From positions 13,888 to 21,975 of the forward strand of contig DCHM01000001.1 in NCBI GenBank assembly GCA_002314835.1: a stretch of 8,088 nt of DNA. Direction: 5' to 3'. Position 1 is the stretch's first letter, and every line of letters starts with the position of its first letter. Shown here piece by piece: positions 1-6,589 of the stretch. This DNA comes from Clostridiales bacterium UBA1752 (GTDB taxonomy: Bacteria; Bacillota; Clostridia; Oscillospirales; CAG-382). Position numbers and translations under genes: made by a program. Below the pieces are notes generated by a model. That model was given only the letters and a program-made list of their open reading frames with translations. It was not told the origin of the DNA and did no database searches.

Positions 1-1
1 C

Positions 2-3000
2 AGAGCCGCACAAACCGCGCTCGATTACCTCAATATTTTTACCGTTCCCGAGGCAAAAATGCCGCTCGGCGACTATCTTTTGGACACAAAGCGCACCGAC
101 GGCGACTATCGCATGATTCTCTTGGTTTGCAATAGCCTCGTTATCAGCATCATATACGCAGAACTCTCGCTCGGCTGTAGCGATTACGGCGGCGACGTGT
201 GGGCAAAGCGCCTCGCCGACCTCGGCATAGACGATACCGACGAGGACGAAACCGATTATTGGCAGGCGAAACACGACCTGTATTACGACGACGCGCTAGG
301 ACTGTATAAGATTTTGGTGTCCTACCGCGAGCAATACCTCGCGGCTCTCGAACGCAAAGCGGCAAACGGCGGCGAGGTCGTCACGGTCGAAGCAAGCGAA
401 GATGATGCACACGACGCCATCGAGTCTTTTGTCAAGACCGGCGAACCAGCTGACCCTGCGGCGAACGACGCGCTCGTTTTGTCGGTTATCGAATATCTCA
501 ACGGATTTGAGTACGGCTCAGAGCATCTCGGCGATGCGCTTATGAATATCGCCGCTATGGAAGAGAGCGAAGAGACCGTAGCACTGCTTTATCAGCTTGC
601 GAGCGTGCTTACTCCGGCACAGCAAACTCTGATGTGCATTGAAGGTCTCACCACCTTTACGTCCGTAAATTTGGTTGACGATGCCGCTTTGGAGACGCTA
701 AACGGCGACCTAGCAGGCTATAAAAACGACCTTCTTGCCGCGCTCGACAGCGACACGGCTTCGGTTTGGATAGGCACCAACCGTGACGTTTACGACGGCA
801 AGATAGCTCTCACGAGCGAGGCGCGCAGAAACGCCGCGGCGGCTAACGATTATGAAAAAATCACTTACGTTTCTGACTTTGACCTCAATATCAAGGTCGC
901 GCTCTGCTATATAGGCGGTGCCGCGGCTGCCGCATCCGGCGTTACGCTCATTATCTTCGGCGTCGGCGGCATTGTCATCAAAACCGCGGTTGCGCTGTCT
1001 ATATGCAGTACCGTTTCGACTATCGTTTCGGCTGTGGCGCTCGGATGTATCGGCATGATAGGCATAGCCGTTTCTCTGCTCGTTATCGCGGCGCTCGTCG
1101 TTTGCGCTATCGTTTACGCCGTTGACTGCATCATTGATATTTACAATTATTATCACCCCGAATACACCGACATTCCTACGATAGTAGTCGATTCCTGCGA
1201 AAACGGCTATATCACTTACCGCGCCGTTACGGACAGAGGCTTTAGAAACACCGACGTCAACGTGTGGGAGGGCAAAAAGTGGAATGCCCTTTACTACACC
1301 ACCGACACTGCGGCAGGCTCGCCTCTCGTCGTGGACGACCTCGGCAAATGCTTTAAGGTCGTTTACGGCAGTACCAAGGTGCCAGAAGGTATGACGGCGG
1401 TCAAGCGTTTCGGCACTCAAATCGCAGTCAATCTCAACGCCGACACCTACGATGACGACGTAGGAGGCATATACCTTTATTACACCGCCGAAGAAGCTAA
1501 TAACGAGCCAAAGCAAGAGGGAGTGTATCTCGAAAGCCTCACTATGCTCTGCCACGAGAGCGCGAGCGTCGTGCGCGACCTGCTCACGATAAAGGGCTAT
1601 AAGATACTCGACTTTAATCTGACTTCAGATACCGATTACGCTACTTATATCGGTTATACTACCACGACAAACGCCGCAAACGCCATTACCGATATTCGCG
1701 TTTCGTACGCCGGCACCGACGGCAAGTATTATTACGGCGATGTGACCGATACTTACGGCTACGCGGGCGGCAATACCTTGACTACCGAAAACGAATCTAC
1801 CGAACTTTTGCTCTCGCTGTATTACACAAAGAGCCAAAAGCGCGGCACTCCGATATACGCAAACCTCTTGGCGACCAAAAACGGCACCACTCCCATAGGC
1901 TACGAGCCGGTTAATACTTTTTCGGGCGGCGGAGCTTTTGACTTTAACACCTACCTTGAGGAGTCGCCGTCTGACTGGAAAAATCACGCATACGTCTATT
2001 TTGAGCCTTCGGTCAGCTATGACGAAACAAACAGCGAGCTTTATCTCGGCGGCATAGCGTTTGTTTCGGGCTCTACCGATATGGACTACGGCAAGCTTGA
2101 GAATTACGCCAAAGAGATAGGTATGACTATCTGCAATATCGACCTCACAAAAGGCTTTTTTAACGACGAAGACCGCACGTGGCTCTGTTATAGCACGACC
2201 TACAATCCTTACCGTGCGATATACGACATAGGCGTTTATACCTGCGAATACAAGTCGCAGTCCATGCCCGAAAACGTCGTCCTCGATAACGTAGGCTATT
2301 CGGCTTGCCAGACCTACACACAAGGCGACAGGAGCTATTACGGCAATATCTTTTGGGGTGGCAACTACCGTATCATTCGTCCTACGCACGCTTATATCTC
2401 AAATAACGAGGATTACGGCGGCGACGACGAATACGGCGACACGTTAGTCTGCAATCGCGGTATGTATGTCTGCGGTCCCGAAAACGGCAAGCTGCCGATA
2501 AGGATGTCTACTCTCACTTTCAGTAAATCAGCTGCCATTCCTTACGGATGCGTCGCGGTGCACGATATGACCGACAAGTTTGCCACCAAGGCGCTCAACC
2601 TCGCGTTGTACGACGGCGACAATAAAAACAGCCTTTACATCACCTACGAGGGCACCGCTCCAGTAAAGCAAAAGTATATTTCCAAGATAACGGTCGTCAC
2701 TTCAAAAGCCGAGGATTTTGCCTACGATAAGACGATGTATAAGCTGATGTCGCTCGGCGGTGACGAAATCATCAAGATAAACCTCGCGGAGCTTAAGTCC
2801 GAAAGCTGGCAAAACGCAAGCTACGCCGCAGGCTTTGACGAGGACAGCGACCTCGACGATTATGAAGACTCGGTAGGTTATATCCGCGTGACGCGCACGA
2901 GCGTCAAAAACCAAGCCATCGGCAGTATCGTTATTTATAAGACGAGCGGCTCTGCGCCCGACACGATGAATTTCAGATACGACGAAACCGACAAGACCAC

Positions 3001-3829
3001 CGCGTTTACAAAGTCTGGTGACGGCATTTCTTATTGCGGCGGCACAAAGTATTATTTCTACTACGCCAAGGTCGGCAACAAGATAAACGAGTTTACCGTC
3101 GACACAAAGATGTACAACGCAAACTATGCGACGGTAATCGGTCAGGACTCAAAGGTTTATACCGATTTGGGCTATTTCTTCCACACATTCTCTGACGCCG
3201 CACTGCCTTATTACACCGCGTTTAACATAGCGAGCGGAGACAACGAAACCATGGTGATTAAATCACTGCTCGAGAGCGGCTGTAACGAGGTCAAAAGAAT
3301 CAGTCAGAGCGGCAAAGCAACCTATATCGGTTACGTCCGGACGTCCTCTACCTCAAAGGCGGTGCGCAATATCCTCTTCAGCACTTCCGCGACAGACACG
3401 CTTACTGTTGACGACGTTACTTATACAAAATGCGGCAGAGCAAACGGCATAACGCTTTATCAAACGACCGAGGGCGTAAAGACCAAGGCGATTGTATATT
3501 TTGCTTTCGGCTCTGCGGCACCCAACCAGAGCAATTATCCCGAGGGCACATGCTTTGAGTACGTGCAGGATGCAGGCGGCAAAAAAGCCGACATCGCGTC
3601 CGCAGTCGGAGCAAAGAGCCCTTATTACGCATTCGTGAGCCACAAGGATAACTCTGCGTACGCGTCCAACGCTTATTATGCCTCGGTAGTTACAAAAAAG
3701 ATATCGGTTATCTTTGTGATTGCTATGCTCGCGGTTATGGCGATAGGCGTTATAATATTCGTTATTATAAAAACAAAACATAAAAAGGGGGATGCGGAGC
3801 AAAAAGCTTGCTCCGTCCAAAAGGTATGA
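2..3829 (+). CDS. Large repeat-containing membrane-anchored surface protein, unknown function (5' partial)
   Basis: I do not recognise a characterised family. The reading frame is open to the left edge. The ATG at 59 is unlikely to be the true start: residues before it still align with the downstream paralogue, and no signal peptide follows it. By that alignment roughly 140 residues lie outside the window. Visible order: an acidic, helix-rich region (about 2-880) with GDYLLDT at 68-88 and a GTNRDVYDG/ALTS signature at 773-823; a long hydrophobic stretch (about 896-1141) that could hold three membrane helices, ending in YYHP (1148-1159); then a long beta-rich, Tyr/Thr/Asp-rich region with four copies of a 19-residue motif; finally a 23-residue membrane helix (3701-3769) and a basic tail. 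This topology suggests that most of the protein is outside the cell, anchored at its C terminus. Its stop overlaps the next start by ATGA. The function is unknown; adhesin, substrate binding or an antagonistic role are all possible. Confidence 0.85.
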   Translation, partial: RAAQTALDYLNIFTVPEAKMPLGDYLLDTKRTDGDYRMILLVCNSLVISIIYAELSLGCSDYGGDVWAKRLADLGIDDTDEDETDYWQAKHDLYYDDALGLYKILVSYREQYLAALERKAANGGEVVTVEASEDDAHDAIESFVKTGEPADPAANDALVLSVIEYLNGFEYGSEHLGDALMNIAAMEESEETVALLYQLASVLTPAQQTLMCIEGLTTFTSVNLVDDAALETLNGDLAGYKNDLLAALDSDTASVWIGTNRDVYDGKIALTSEARRNAAAANDYEKITYVSDFDLNIKVALCYIGGAAAAASGVTLIIFGVGGIVIKTAVALSICSTVSTIVSAVALGCIGMIGIAVSLLVIAALVVCAIVYAVDCIIDIYNYYHPEYTDIPTIVVDSCENGYITYRAVTDRGFRNTDVNVWEGKKWNALYYTTDTAAGSPLVVDDLGKCFKVVYGSTKVPEGMTAVKRFGTQIAVNLNADTYDDDVGGIYLYYTAEEANNEPKQEGVYLESLTMLCHESASVVRDLLTIKGYKILDFNLTSDTDYATYIGYTTTTNAANAITDIRVSYAGTDGKYYYGDVTDTYGYAGGNTLTTENESTELLLSLYYTKSQKRGTPIYANLLATKNGTTPIGYEPVNTFSGGGAFDFNTYLEESPSDWKNHAYVYFEPSVSYDETNSELYLGGIAFVSGSTDMDYGKLENYAKEIGMTICNIDLTKGFFNDEDRTWLCYSTTYNPYRAIYDIGVYTCEYKSQSMPENVVLDNVGYSACQTYTQGDRSYYGNIFWGGNYRIIRPTHAYISNNEDYGGDDEYGDTLVCNRGMYVCGPENGKLPIRMSTLTFSKSAAIPYGCVAVHDMTDKFATKALNLALYDGDNKNSLYITYEGTAPVKQKYISKITVVTSKAEDFAYDKTMYKLMSLGGDEIIKINLAELKSESWQNASYAAGFDEDSDLDDYEDSVGYIRVTRTSVKNQAIGSIVIYKTSGSAPDTMNFRYDETDKTTAFTKSGDGISYCGGTKYYFYYAKVGNKINEFTVDTKMYNANYATVIGQDSKVYTDLGYFFHTFSDAALPYYTAFNIASGDNETMVIKSLLESGCNEVKRISQSGKATYIGYVRTSSTSKAVRNILFSTSATDTLTVDDVTYTKCGRANGITLYQTTEGVKTKAIVYFAFGSAAPNQSNYPEGTCFEYVQDAGGKKADIASAVGAKSPYYAFVSHKDNSAYASNAYYASVVTKKISVIFVIAMLAVMAIGVIIFVIIKTKHKKGDAEQKACSVQKV
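773..823 (+). other. Paralogue signature G-x-N-R-x-V-Y-D-G-x-I-A-L-T-S-x-A (copy in first surface protein)
   Basis: These 17 codons align without gaps to 4924-4974 in the next gene, with 9 identical positions (G, R, D, G, A, L, T, S, A) and conservative changes at several others. The segment is followed in both proteins by an Ala-rich AAAN stretch and then the first membrane helix. It is the clearest single marker that the helical N-terminal regions are homologous. Confidence 0.75.
896..1141 (+). other. Central hydrophobic membrane segment of the first surface protein
   Basis: About 82 codons are almost entirely hydrophobic or small residues (Ala, Val, Ile, Gly, Leu, Cys), broken by a single Lys near 980. 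The length fits three membrane helices or a long hydrophobic hairpin. It is followed directly by YYHPEYTDIP. The paralogue has the same YYHP boundary but a shorter, interrupted hydrophobic region, so the boundary is conserved while the membrane part varies. Confidence 0.7.
1280..1496 (+). repeat. Beta-rich module, copy A (LYYT..AGxP...PxGxxxVxxFG)
   Basis: The encoded protein segment starts with WNALYYTTDTAAGSP, continues with VPEGMTAVKRFG and ends with IYLYYTAEE. The same order of motifs recurs at 1808-2014 in this gene and at 5500-5730 in the next gene. The repeat is visible in protein sequence, not as DNA identity, so it is an old duplication. Confidence 0.65.
1646..1702 (+). repeat. 19-residue YIGY/AITDI motif, copy 1
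   Basis: This copy encodes YIGYTTTTNAANAITDIRV and is preceded by a helix ending GYKILDFNL. With the copy in the next gene (4057-4113) it is the closest to the consensus and shares YIGYxTT and AITDIRV exactly. Confidence 0.75.
1808..2014 (+). repeat. Beta-rich module, copy B
   Basis: The copy reads LLLSLYYTKSQKRGTP, then PIGYEPVNTFSGGGAF, then a closing YVYFEPSV strand. It follows copy 1 of the 19-residue motif, as expected if motif and module form one larger repeated domain. Confidence 0.6.
2180..2236 (+). repeat. 19-residue motif, copy 2 (degenerate)
   Basis: This copy encodes WLCYSTTYNPYRAIYDIGV. It keeps the Tyr, Thr-Thr, Ala-Ile and Asp-Ile positions. It follows a helix (YGKLENYAKEIG) and a short INxDL-type strand, the same order as in copy 1. 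Confidence 0.6.
2879..2935 (+). repeat. 19-residue motif, copy 3 (most degenerate)
   Basis: This copy encodes YIRVTRTSVKNQAIGSIVI. It keeps Tyr-Ile, the Thr pair region, Ala-Ile and the final Ile, with the same 19-residue length. The linker between helix and motif is longer and acidic here (FDEDSDLDDYED). Confidence 0.5.
3323..3379 (+). repeat. 19-residue motif, copy 4
   Basis: This copy encodes YIGYVRTSSTSKAVRNILF. YIGY is exact and the Ala-Val-x-Asn-Ile half is conservative. It is preceded by a predicted helix (MVIKSLLESG) and is the last copy before the C-terminal membrane anchor. Confidence 0.6.
3795..3815 (+). promoter_or_regulatory. Perfect 8-bp hairpin at the junction of the two surface-protein genes
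   Basis: CGGAGCAA (3795-3802) and TTGCTCCG (3808-3815) are exact reverse complements around the 5-base loop AAAGC. The hairpin lies in the last codons of the first gene, 10 bases before the ATG of the second. Its 5' arm contains the only GGAG near that start, so folding would hide it. No U-run follows, so it is not an intrinsic terminator. A role in translational coupling or RNA processing is inference. Confidence 0.55.
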
Positions 3830-3909
3830 CCAGACTTATCAGAATCTTAATTTCCTTGGTTTTGGTGGCAGTTTTTGCGGCAATACAGCCGTGTGCCGTC
3901 GTCGCCGCA
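3826..3909 (+). other. Signal peptide of the second surface protein
   Basis: The first 28 residues begin MTRLIRIL, carry a hydrophobic core of about 13 residues and end in AVVAA before NEETY. Small residues at -3 and -1 fit type I signal peptidase. The single Cys (IQPC) is not in a lipobox context, so a lipoprotein is unlikely. Confidence 0.75.
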
Positions 3910-5868
3910 AACGAGGAAACCTACATCAGCGAATTAGTTATCGAGACGGGTTCCTCCGCCGCTGAGGCAAAAGCCAAGCTCACGGACAACGGATATACCG
4001 TTTACGACAAAAACATCAGCAATACCTCCAACGACACAAACACGAGCGGATATATGTATATCGGCTACAAGACCACGAGCGACCCCAACGAGGCTATCAC
4101 CGACATCCGCGTCATGAATATGGGCGGCGGATATTCGTATGCCGAATACGAACAGCTTATCGAGCAAAAAATCCAGCTCATCGGTGCCAAGATTGACGCT
4201 CTGATGGTTTCGGTAGGCGAGTACCGCACAAACTATAACGCAAACAAAGAGTCTGCCAAGTTTGCAAGAGAAATGCTCAATAAGCTCGTAGAGGACGACT
4301 CCGGCTTACTGATGGGCGACTATCTGCTCGACACCACTAAAACCCGCGATGAGTACATCGACCTCTTTATGCAATGCAGCACCGCGGTTTACGTTACCAT
4401 CTATAAGGCGCTCGCCATCGGCTGCGTTGGCTCTGGCGACAAGGTTTTAACAGACCTTGCAGGCATTGATAACGAGGATTTGATAGGCGAAACTCAGTAC
4501 GACGCTATCGCGTCGGATATTTACGACAGTCTGCCTTTGGTTCAGAGCGCACTCGCACCTTACGCACTTTCGGGTGTCACTACTGCCGACGGCGCAACCG
4601 CCGACGACATTGACGCGGCTTACGAAGGTCTTACCGACGAGGAAAAAGCCACGTGGAACGATTCGTTTGCTTTTGCATACATTCTCGAGAGCATTTCACT
4701 TTCGGGCGGCGATACTCTTTACGACCTTTTGATGACCGACCTTAACGAGCTCACAAACGAGGATTTGTATGCACTTGCCTCGGTATTTTCTCCCGGCCAG
4801 GCGGCTCTTATCCGCACTGCAGGCTTAAAGGACGTTATTACCGTTTCTATGGTTAAGCAAGACAAATGGAGTGAAATGTATAGCAGTCTCGTCACGCTCG
4901 CAGCCCCGATTTCGGTTTACACGGGCGTTGACCGCTCGCTCTTTGATGGCGGCGTTGCACTCACAAGCAAGGCTATGGTTGAGGCTGCCGCAAACGCAGA
5001 CAAAGAGTGGTTCGGCAGTGAAATGGACAACGATACCGAAGAGATATTTTACAAGATTATCACTATCAGCTTTTTTGCGGCGGCAGGCGCGGCGGCTCTT
5101 TATCTGACCTCCACGGGTATGTTTAACTGGATAGGTAGCTCGATTTCCAAGATGGTGCTCACGCAGGAGTACTGCAACGGCATCAACTTCGGCGGTAGCT
5201 GGGCGGCTCCTTACATCCTCTCAAAGATGTATATGGAGGCGGCTCAGACCATTATGCTCTACGTCAGCCAGCTGATGACCTACGGCTTTTGGATAGCCAT
5301 AGGCGTACTGCTGATAACGAGCTGCATTTTCCTTTACTGCAGCGGTTATGCTTATTATCATCCCGTTTATGACGAAACACCTCGCATACTCGTCGAAAAA
5401 ATTACCGATGCAAGCGAGGAGACGCAATATATCAATTATTACAGCGTTAAAGATTTAAGCGGCAAAATTATTGACGTCAACCAGCACGACGCGTCAAAAT
5501 GGGTTACTTTGTATTGCACCAAGGACGCAAACGCAGGCAAGCCCGTGCTTGCAAACCTGCAATTCAGTAATTCTAACGTCAAAGAGGGCTACGACGGCAT
5601 CTGCCGTTTCAGCGAAAAAACTCCGTTTAATATCAATCAGTATTCCTACAACTACTTTGATCGCATACTCAGAGACGGCAAATCCGATTTTGAAATAATA
5701 GAGAGCCTGTATCTGTATATGCAGCACTCTACCGCAGATGTTGCTCCGAGTAGCTCTGGCAGCGTATTTACGAGAGGCAGCATCGTTATCGGCGCGGTTG
5801 CACTCGTGCTCGGTGCCATAGGCGGCTACGTCGCAGGCAAAAAGAAAAAGAAACCCGCAATAGCGTAA
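3826..5868 (+). CDS. Secreted, membrane-anchored paralogue of the upstream surface protein, unknown function
   Basis: This 680-residue protein is complete. The ATG at 3826 is chosen because it opens a good signal peptide (Arg-containing start, hydrophobic core LVLVAVFAA, cleavage near AVVAA about residue 28) and overlaps the upstream stop as ATGA; the TTG at 3808 would only add six residues. Order: signal peptide; one 19-residue motif (4057-4113); a long helical, possibly coiled-coil region from about 4135 with GDYLLDT (4315-4335); the GVDR..FDG..ALTS signature (4924-4974); membrane helices at about 5056-5106 and 5281-5340; YYHP (5353-5364); one beta-rich module (5500-5730); a Gly-rich C-terminal helix (5776-5838) and a KKKKK tail. 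The ribosome binding site is poor (AAAAGG next to ATG), so it is probably translated by coupling to the first gene. The two products may form a complex. No LPXTG sorting motif is seen. I do not recognise the family. Confidence 0.88.
   Translation: MTRLIRILISLVLVAVFAAIQPCAVVAANEETYISELVIETGSSAAEAKAKLTDNGYTVYDKNISNTSNDTNTSGYMYIGYKTTSDPNEAITDIRVMNMGGGYSYAEYEQLIEQKIQLIGAKIDALMVSVGEYRTNYNANKESAKFAREMLNKLVEDDSGLLMGDYLLDTTKTRDEYIDLFMQCSTAVYVTIYKALAIGCVGSGDKVLTDLAGIDNEDLIGETQYDAIASDIYDSLPLVQSALAPYALSGVTTADGATADDIDAAYEGLTDEEKATWNDSFAFAYILESISLSGGDTLYDLLMTDLNELTNEDLYALASVFSPGQAALIRTAGLKDVITVSMVKQDKWSEMYSSLVTLAAPISVYTGVDRSLFDGGVALTSKAMVEAAANADKEWFGSEMDNDTEEIFYKIITISFFAAAGAAALYLTSTGMFNWIGSSISKMVLTQEYCNGINFGGSWAAPYILSKMYMEAAQTIMLYVSQLMTYGFWIAIGVLLITSCIFLYCSGYAYYHPVYDETPRILVEKITDASEETQYINYYSVKDLSGKIIDVNQHDASKWVTLYCTKDANAGKPVLANLQFSNSNVKEGYDGICRFSEKTPFNINQYSYNYFDRILRDGKSDFEIIESLYLYMQHSTADVAPSSSGSVFTRGSIVIGAVALVLGAIGGYVAGKKKKKPAIA
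4057..4113 (+). repeat. 19-residue YIGY/AITDI motif, copy in the second surface protein
   Basis: This copy encodes YIGYKTTSDPNEAITDIRV, the clearest copy in the window. It is preceded by a helix and GYTVYDKNI, matching the GYKILDFNL that precedes copy 1 of the first gene. Here it lies just after the signal peptide; the first gene may have an equivalent N-terminal copy outside the window. Confidence 0.75.
4924..4974 (+). other. Paralogue signature G-x-D-R-x-L-F-D-G-x-V-A-L-T-S-x-A (copy in second surface protein)
   Basis: This is the counterpart of 773-823 and is likewise followed by an AAAN stretch and a membrane helix. The same length and spacing in both genes supports a common ancestor for the helical plus membrane region. 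Confidence 0.75.
5500..5730 (+). repeat. Beta-rich module, copy in the second surface protein
   Basis: The segment reads WVTLYCTKDANAGKP, then VKEGYDGICRFSEKTPFN and closes with ESLYLYMQHS. This is the same motif order as the two copies in the first gene. It is the only copy here, which accounts for much of the size difference between the paralogues. Confidence 0.6.
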
Positions 5869-5915
5869 TACACAAATACTCAGGCTAACATCTAAAATTT
5901 GTTACTTTTGCTCAG

Positions 5916-5944
5916 TTGACATACAATGGGTTGTATGTTATACT
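5916..5944 (+). promoter_or_regulatory. Sigma-A promoter of the purine operon
   Basis: TTGACA (5916-5921) is a perfect -35 box. TATACT (5939-5944) is a strong -10 box at the ideal 17-base spacing, with TG at 5936-5937 giving an extended -10. Transcription should start near 5951, just before the first helix of the riboswitch at 5953; this fit supports both calls. Confidence 0.88.
5919..5938. promoter_or_regulatory. Operator-like palindrome inside the purE promoter
   Basis: ACATACAA (5919-5926) and TTGTATGT (5931-5938) are exact reverse complements around TGGG. The palindrome fills the spacer and covers the last three bases of the -35 box, so a bound dimeric protein would block RNA polymerase. 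It does not resemble the B. subtilis PurBox or the gamma-proteobacterial PurR site as I know them. The cognate regulator is not in the window and its family cannot be assigned. Confidence 0.6.
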
Positions 5945-5952
5945 CTATACAG

Positions 5953-6021
5953 TTCTTGTTACTGACGGATTAGCAGGCAACTGCAGGGGAGCAAGGATAT
6001 ACTAAAGCCGACCGTCTGGGC
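5953..6021 (+). promoter_or_regulatory. ZTP (pfl) riboswitch aptamer
   Basis: The leader matches the pfl motif, which senses ZTP/ZMP, a signal of stalled purine and folate-dependent one-carbon metabolism. P1 pairs 5953-5958 with 5992-5997. P2 is GCAG/CTGC (5973-5976 with 5981-5984) closed by a GCAA tetraloop. The conserved GGGGAGC is at 5986-5992, and GCCGACCGTCTGGGC at 6007-6021 is the conserved 3' domain, with P3 formed by GCC/GGC. GACGG (5964-5968) pairs with CCGTC (6012-6016) as the pseudoknot; both strands differ from the common GGCGG/CCGCC form in a compensating way. This class normally turns expression on when ligand is bound, which fits the terminator that follows. Confidence 0.93.
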
Positions 6022-6063
6022 GCAGTTGAGATTGTCACGTCTTAACTGCGCTCTTTTGATTTT
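6020..6063 (+). terminator. Riboswitch-controlled intrinsic terminator in the purE leader
   Basis: The 11-bp stem pairs 6020-6030 (GCGCAGTTGAG) with 6041-6051 (CTTAACTGCGC), with one G-U pair and a 10-base loop, followed by TCTTTTGATTTT. Its first two bases are also the 3' strand of aptamer helix P3, so a ligand-stabilised aptamer and a full terminator stem compete. This predicts readthrough into purE at high ZTP. Confidence 0.88.
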
Positions 6064-6078
6064 ATAAGGAGTTACGTT

Positions 6079-6567
6079 ATGAAAAAAGTCGGGATTATCA
6101 TGGGCAGCGACAGTGATTTGCCCATAGTTCAAAAAGCCGTTGATACCCTCAAATCGTTTGGCGTACCGTACGAGGTACACGTGTATTCTGCACATCGCAC
6201 GCCGCTCGAGGCAGCGCAGTTTGCAAAAAACGCCGAGCAAAACGGTTTTGGCGTGCTGATTGCCGCCGCAGGCATGGCGGCTCATCTTGCAGGCGCTCTC
6301 GCCGCGCAAACCACTCTGCCGGTCATAGGCATACCATGCAAATCCAACGCGTTAGAAGGCATTGATGCTCTCCTGTCAACAGTACAGATGCCGTCCGGAG
6401 TGCCGGTCGCAACTGTCGCTATTAACGGGGGTACCAATGCCGCTTTGCTTTCTATACAGATACTTGCTCTGTCCGACGCCGAGCTGTCGGCAAAGCTCAA
6501 GGCAAAAAAAGCCTCTGATGCCGAGACAGTACTCAAAAAAGATAACGAAATAACAAAAAACATTTAG
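6079..6567 (+). CDS. purE: PurE, N5-carboxyaminoimidazole ribonucleotide mutase
   Basis: PurE moves the carboxyl group of N5-CAIR to give CAIR in cytosolic de novo purine synthesis. The 162-residue length is normal. GSDSD (residues 9-13) is the phosphate/nucleotide binding motif, SAHRTP (37-42) carries the catalytic His, and AGMAAHLAG (64-72) and the LPVIGIPC and VQMPSGVPV blocks follow the usual order. The AHLAG segment differs from the usual AHLPG. The sequence looks like class I (mutase), which would need PurK elsewhere in the genome; class II (direct AIR carboxylase) is less likely but not excluded. AAGGAG at 6066-6071 is 7 bases before the ATG. It is the first gene after the ZTP riboswitch and is separated from purC by 22 bases. 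Confidence 0.95.
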   Translation: MKKVGIIMGSDSDLPIVQKAVDTLKSFGVPYEVHVYSAHRTPLEAAQFAKNAEQNGFGVLIAAAGMAAHLAGALAAQTTLPVIGIPCKSNALEGIDALLSTVQMPSGVPVATVAINGGTNAALLSIQILALSDAELSAKLKAKKASDAETVLKKDNEITKNI

Positions 6568-6589
6568 ATTTTTAAAGGAGAAAACAAAC

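Noticed and set aside
59..61. ATG at 59 as the start of the first gene, with GAGG at 49-52 before it
   Set aside because: The frame is open upstream, residues before it align with the paralogue (ALDYLN against REMLNK before GDYLLDT), and no signal peptide follows, although the paralogue has one.
710..2389. Long open frames on the - strand under the first gene (710-1555 and 1625-2389)
   Set aside because: They are shadows of a strongly coding + strand gene with repeats and membrane segments; no ribosome binding sites or recognisable domains were seen.
3808..3810. TTG at 3808 as the start of the second gene
   Set aside because: It lies inside the hairpin and adds only six residues before a signal peptide that starts properly at the ATG in the ATGA overlap.
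5740..5868. Sortase (LPXTG-type) anchor at the C terminus of the second surface protein
   Set aside because: There is a hydrophobic helix and lysine tail, but no LPXTG or close variant before the helix, so a simple membrane anchor is more likely.
5872..5910. Possible terminator after the second surface gene (ACAAAT at 5872-5877 pairing with ATTTGT at 5897-5902, then TTTTG)
   Set aside because: The stem is short and AT-only apart from one pair, the loop is 19 bases and the T-run is brief. No convincing terminator is seen between this gene and the purine promoter.
5869..6078. Purine (guanine/adenine) riboswitch as an alternative reading of the purE leader
   Set aside because: The conserved three-way junction sequences of the purine class are absent, whereas the ZTP motif matches in order, with its pseudoknot.
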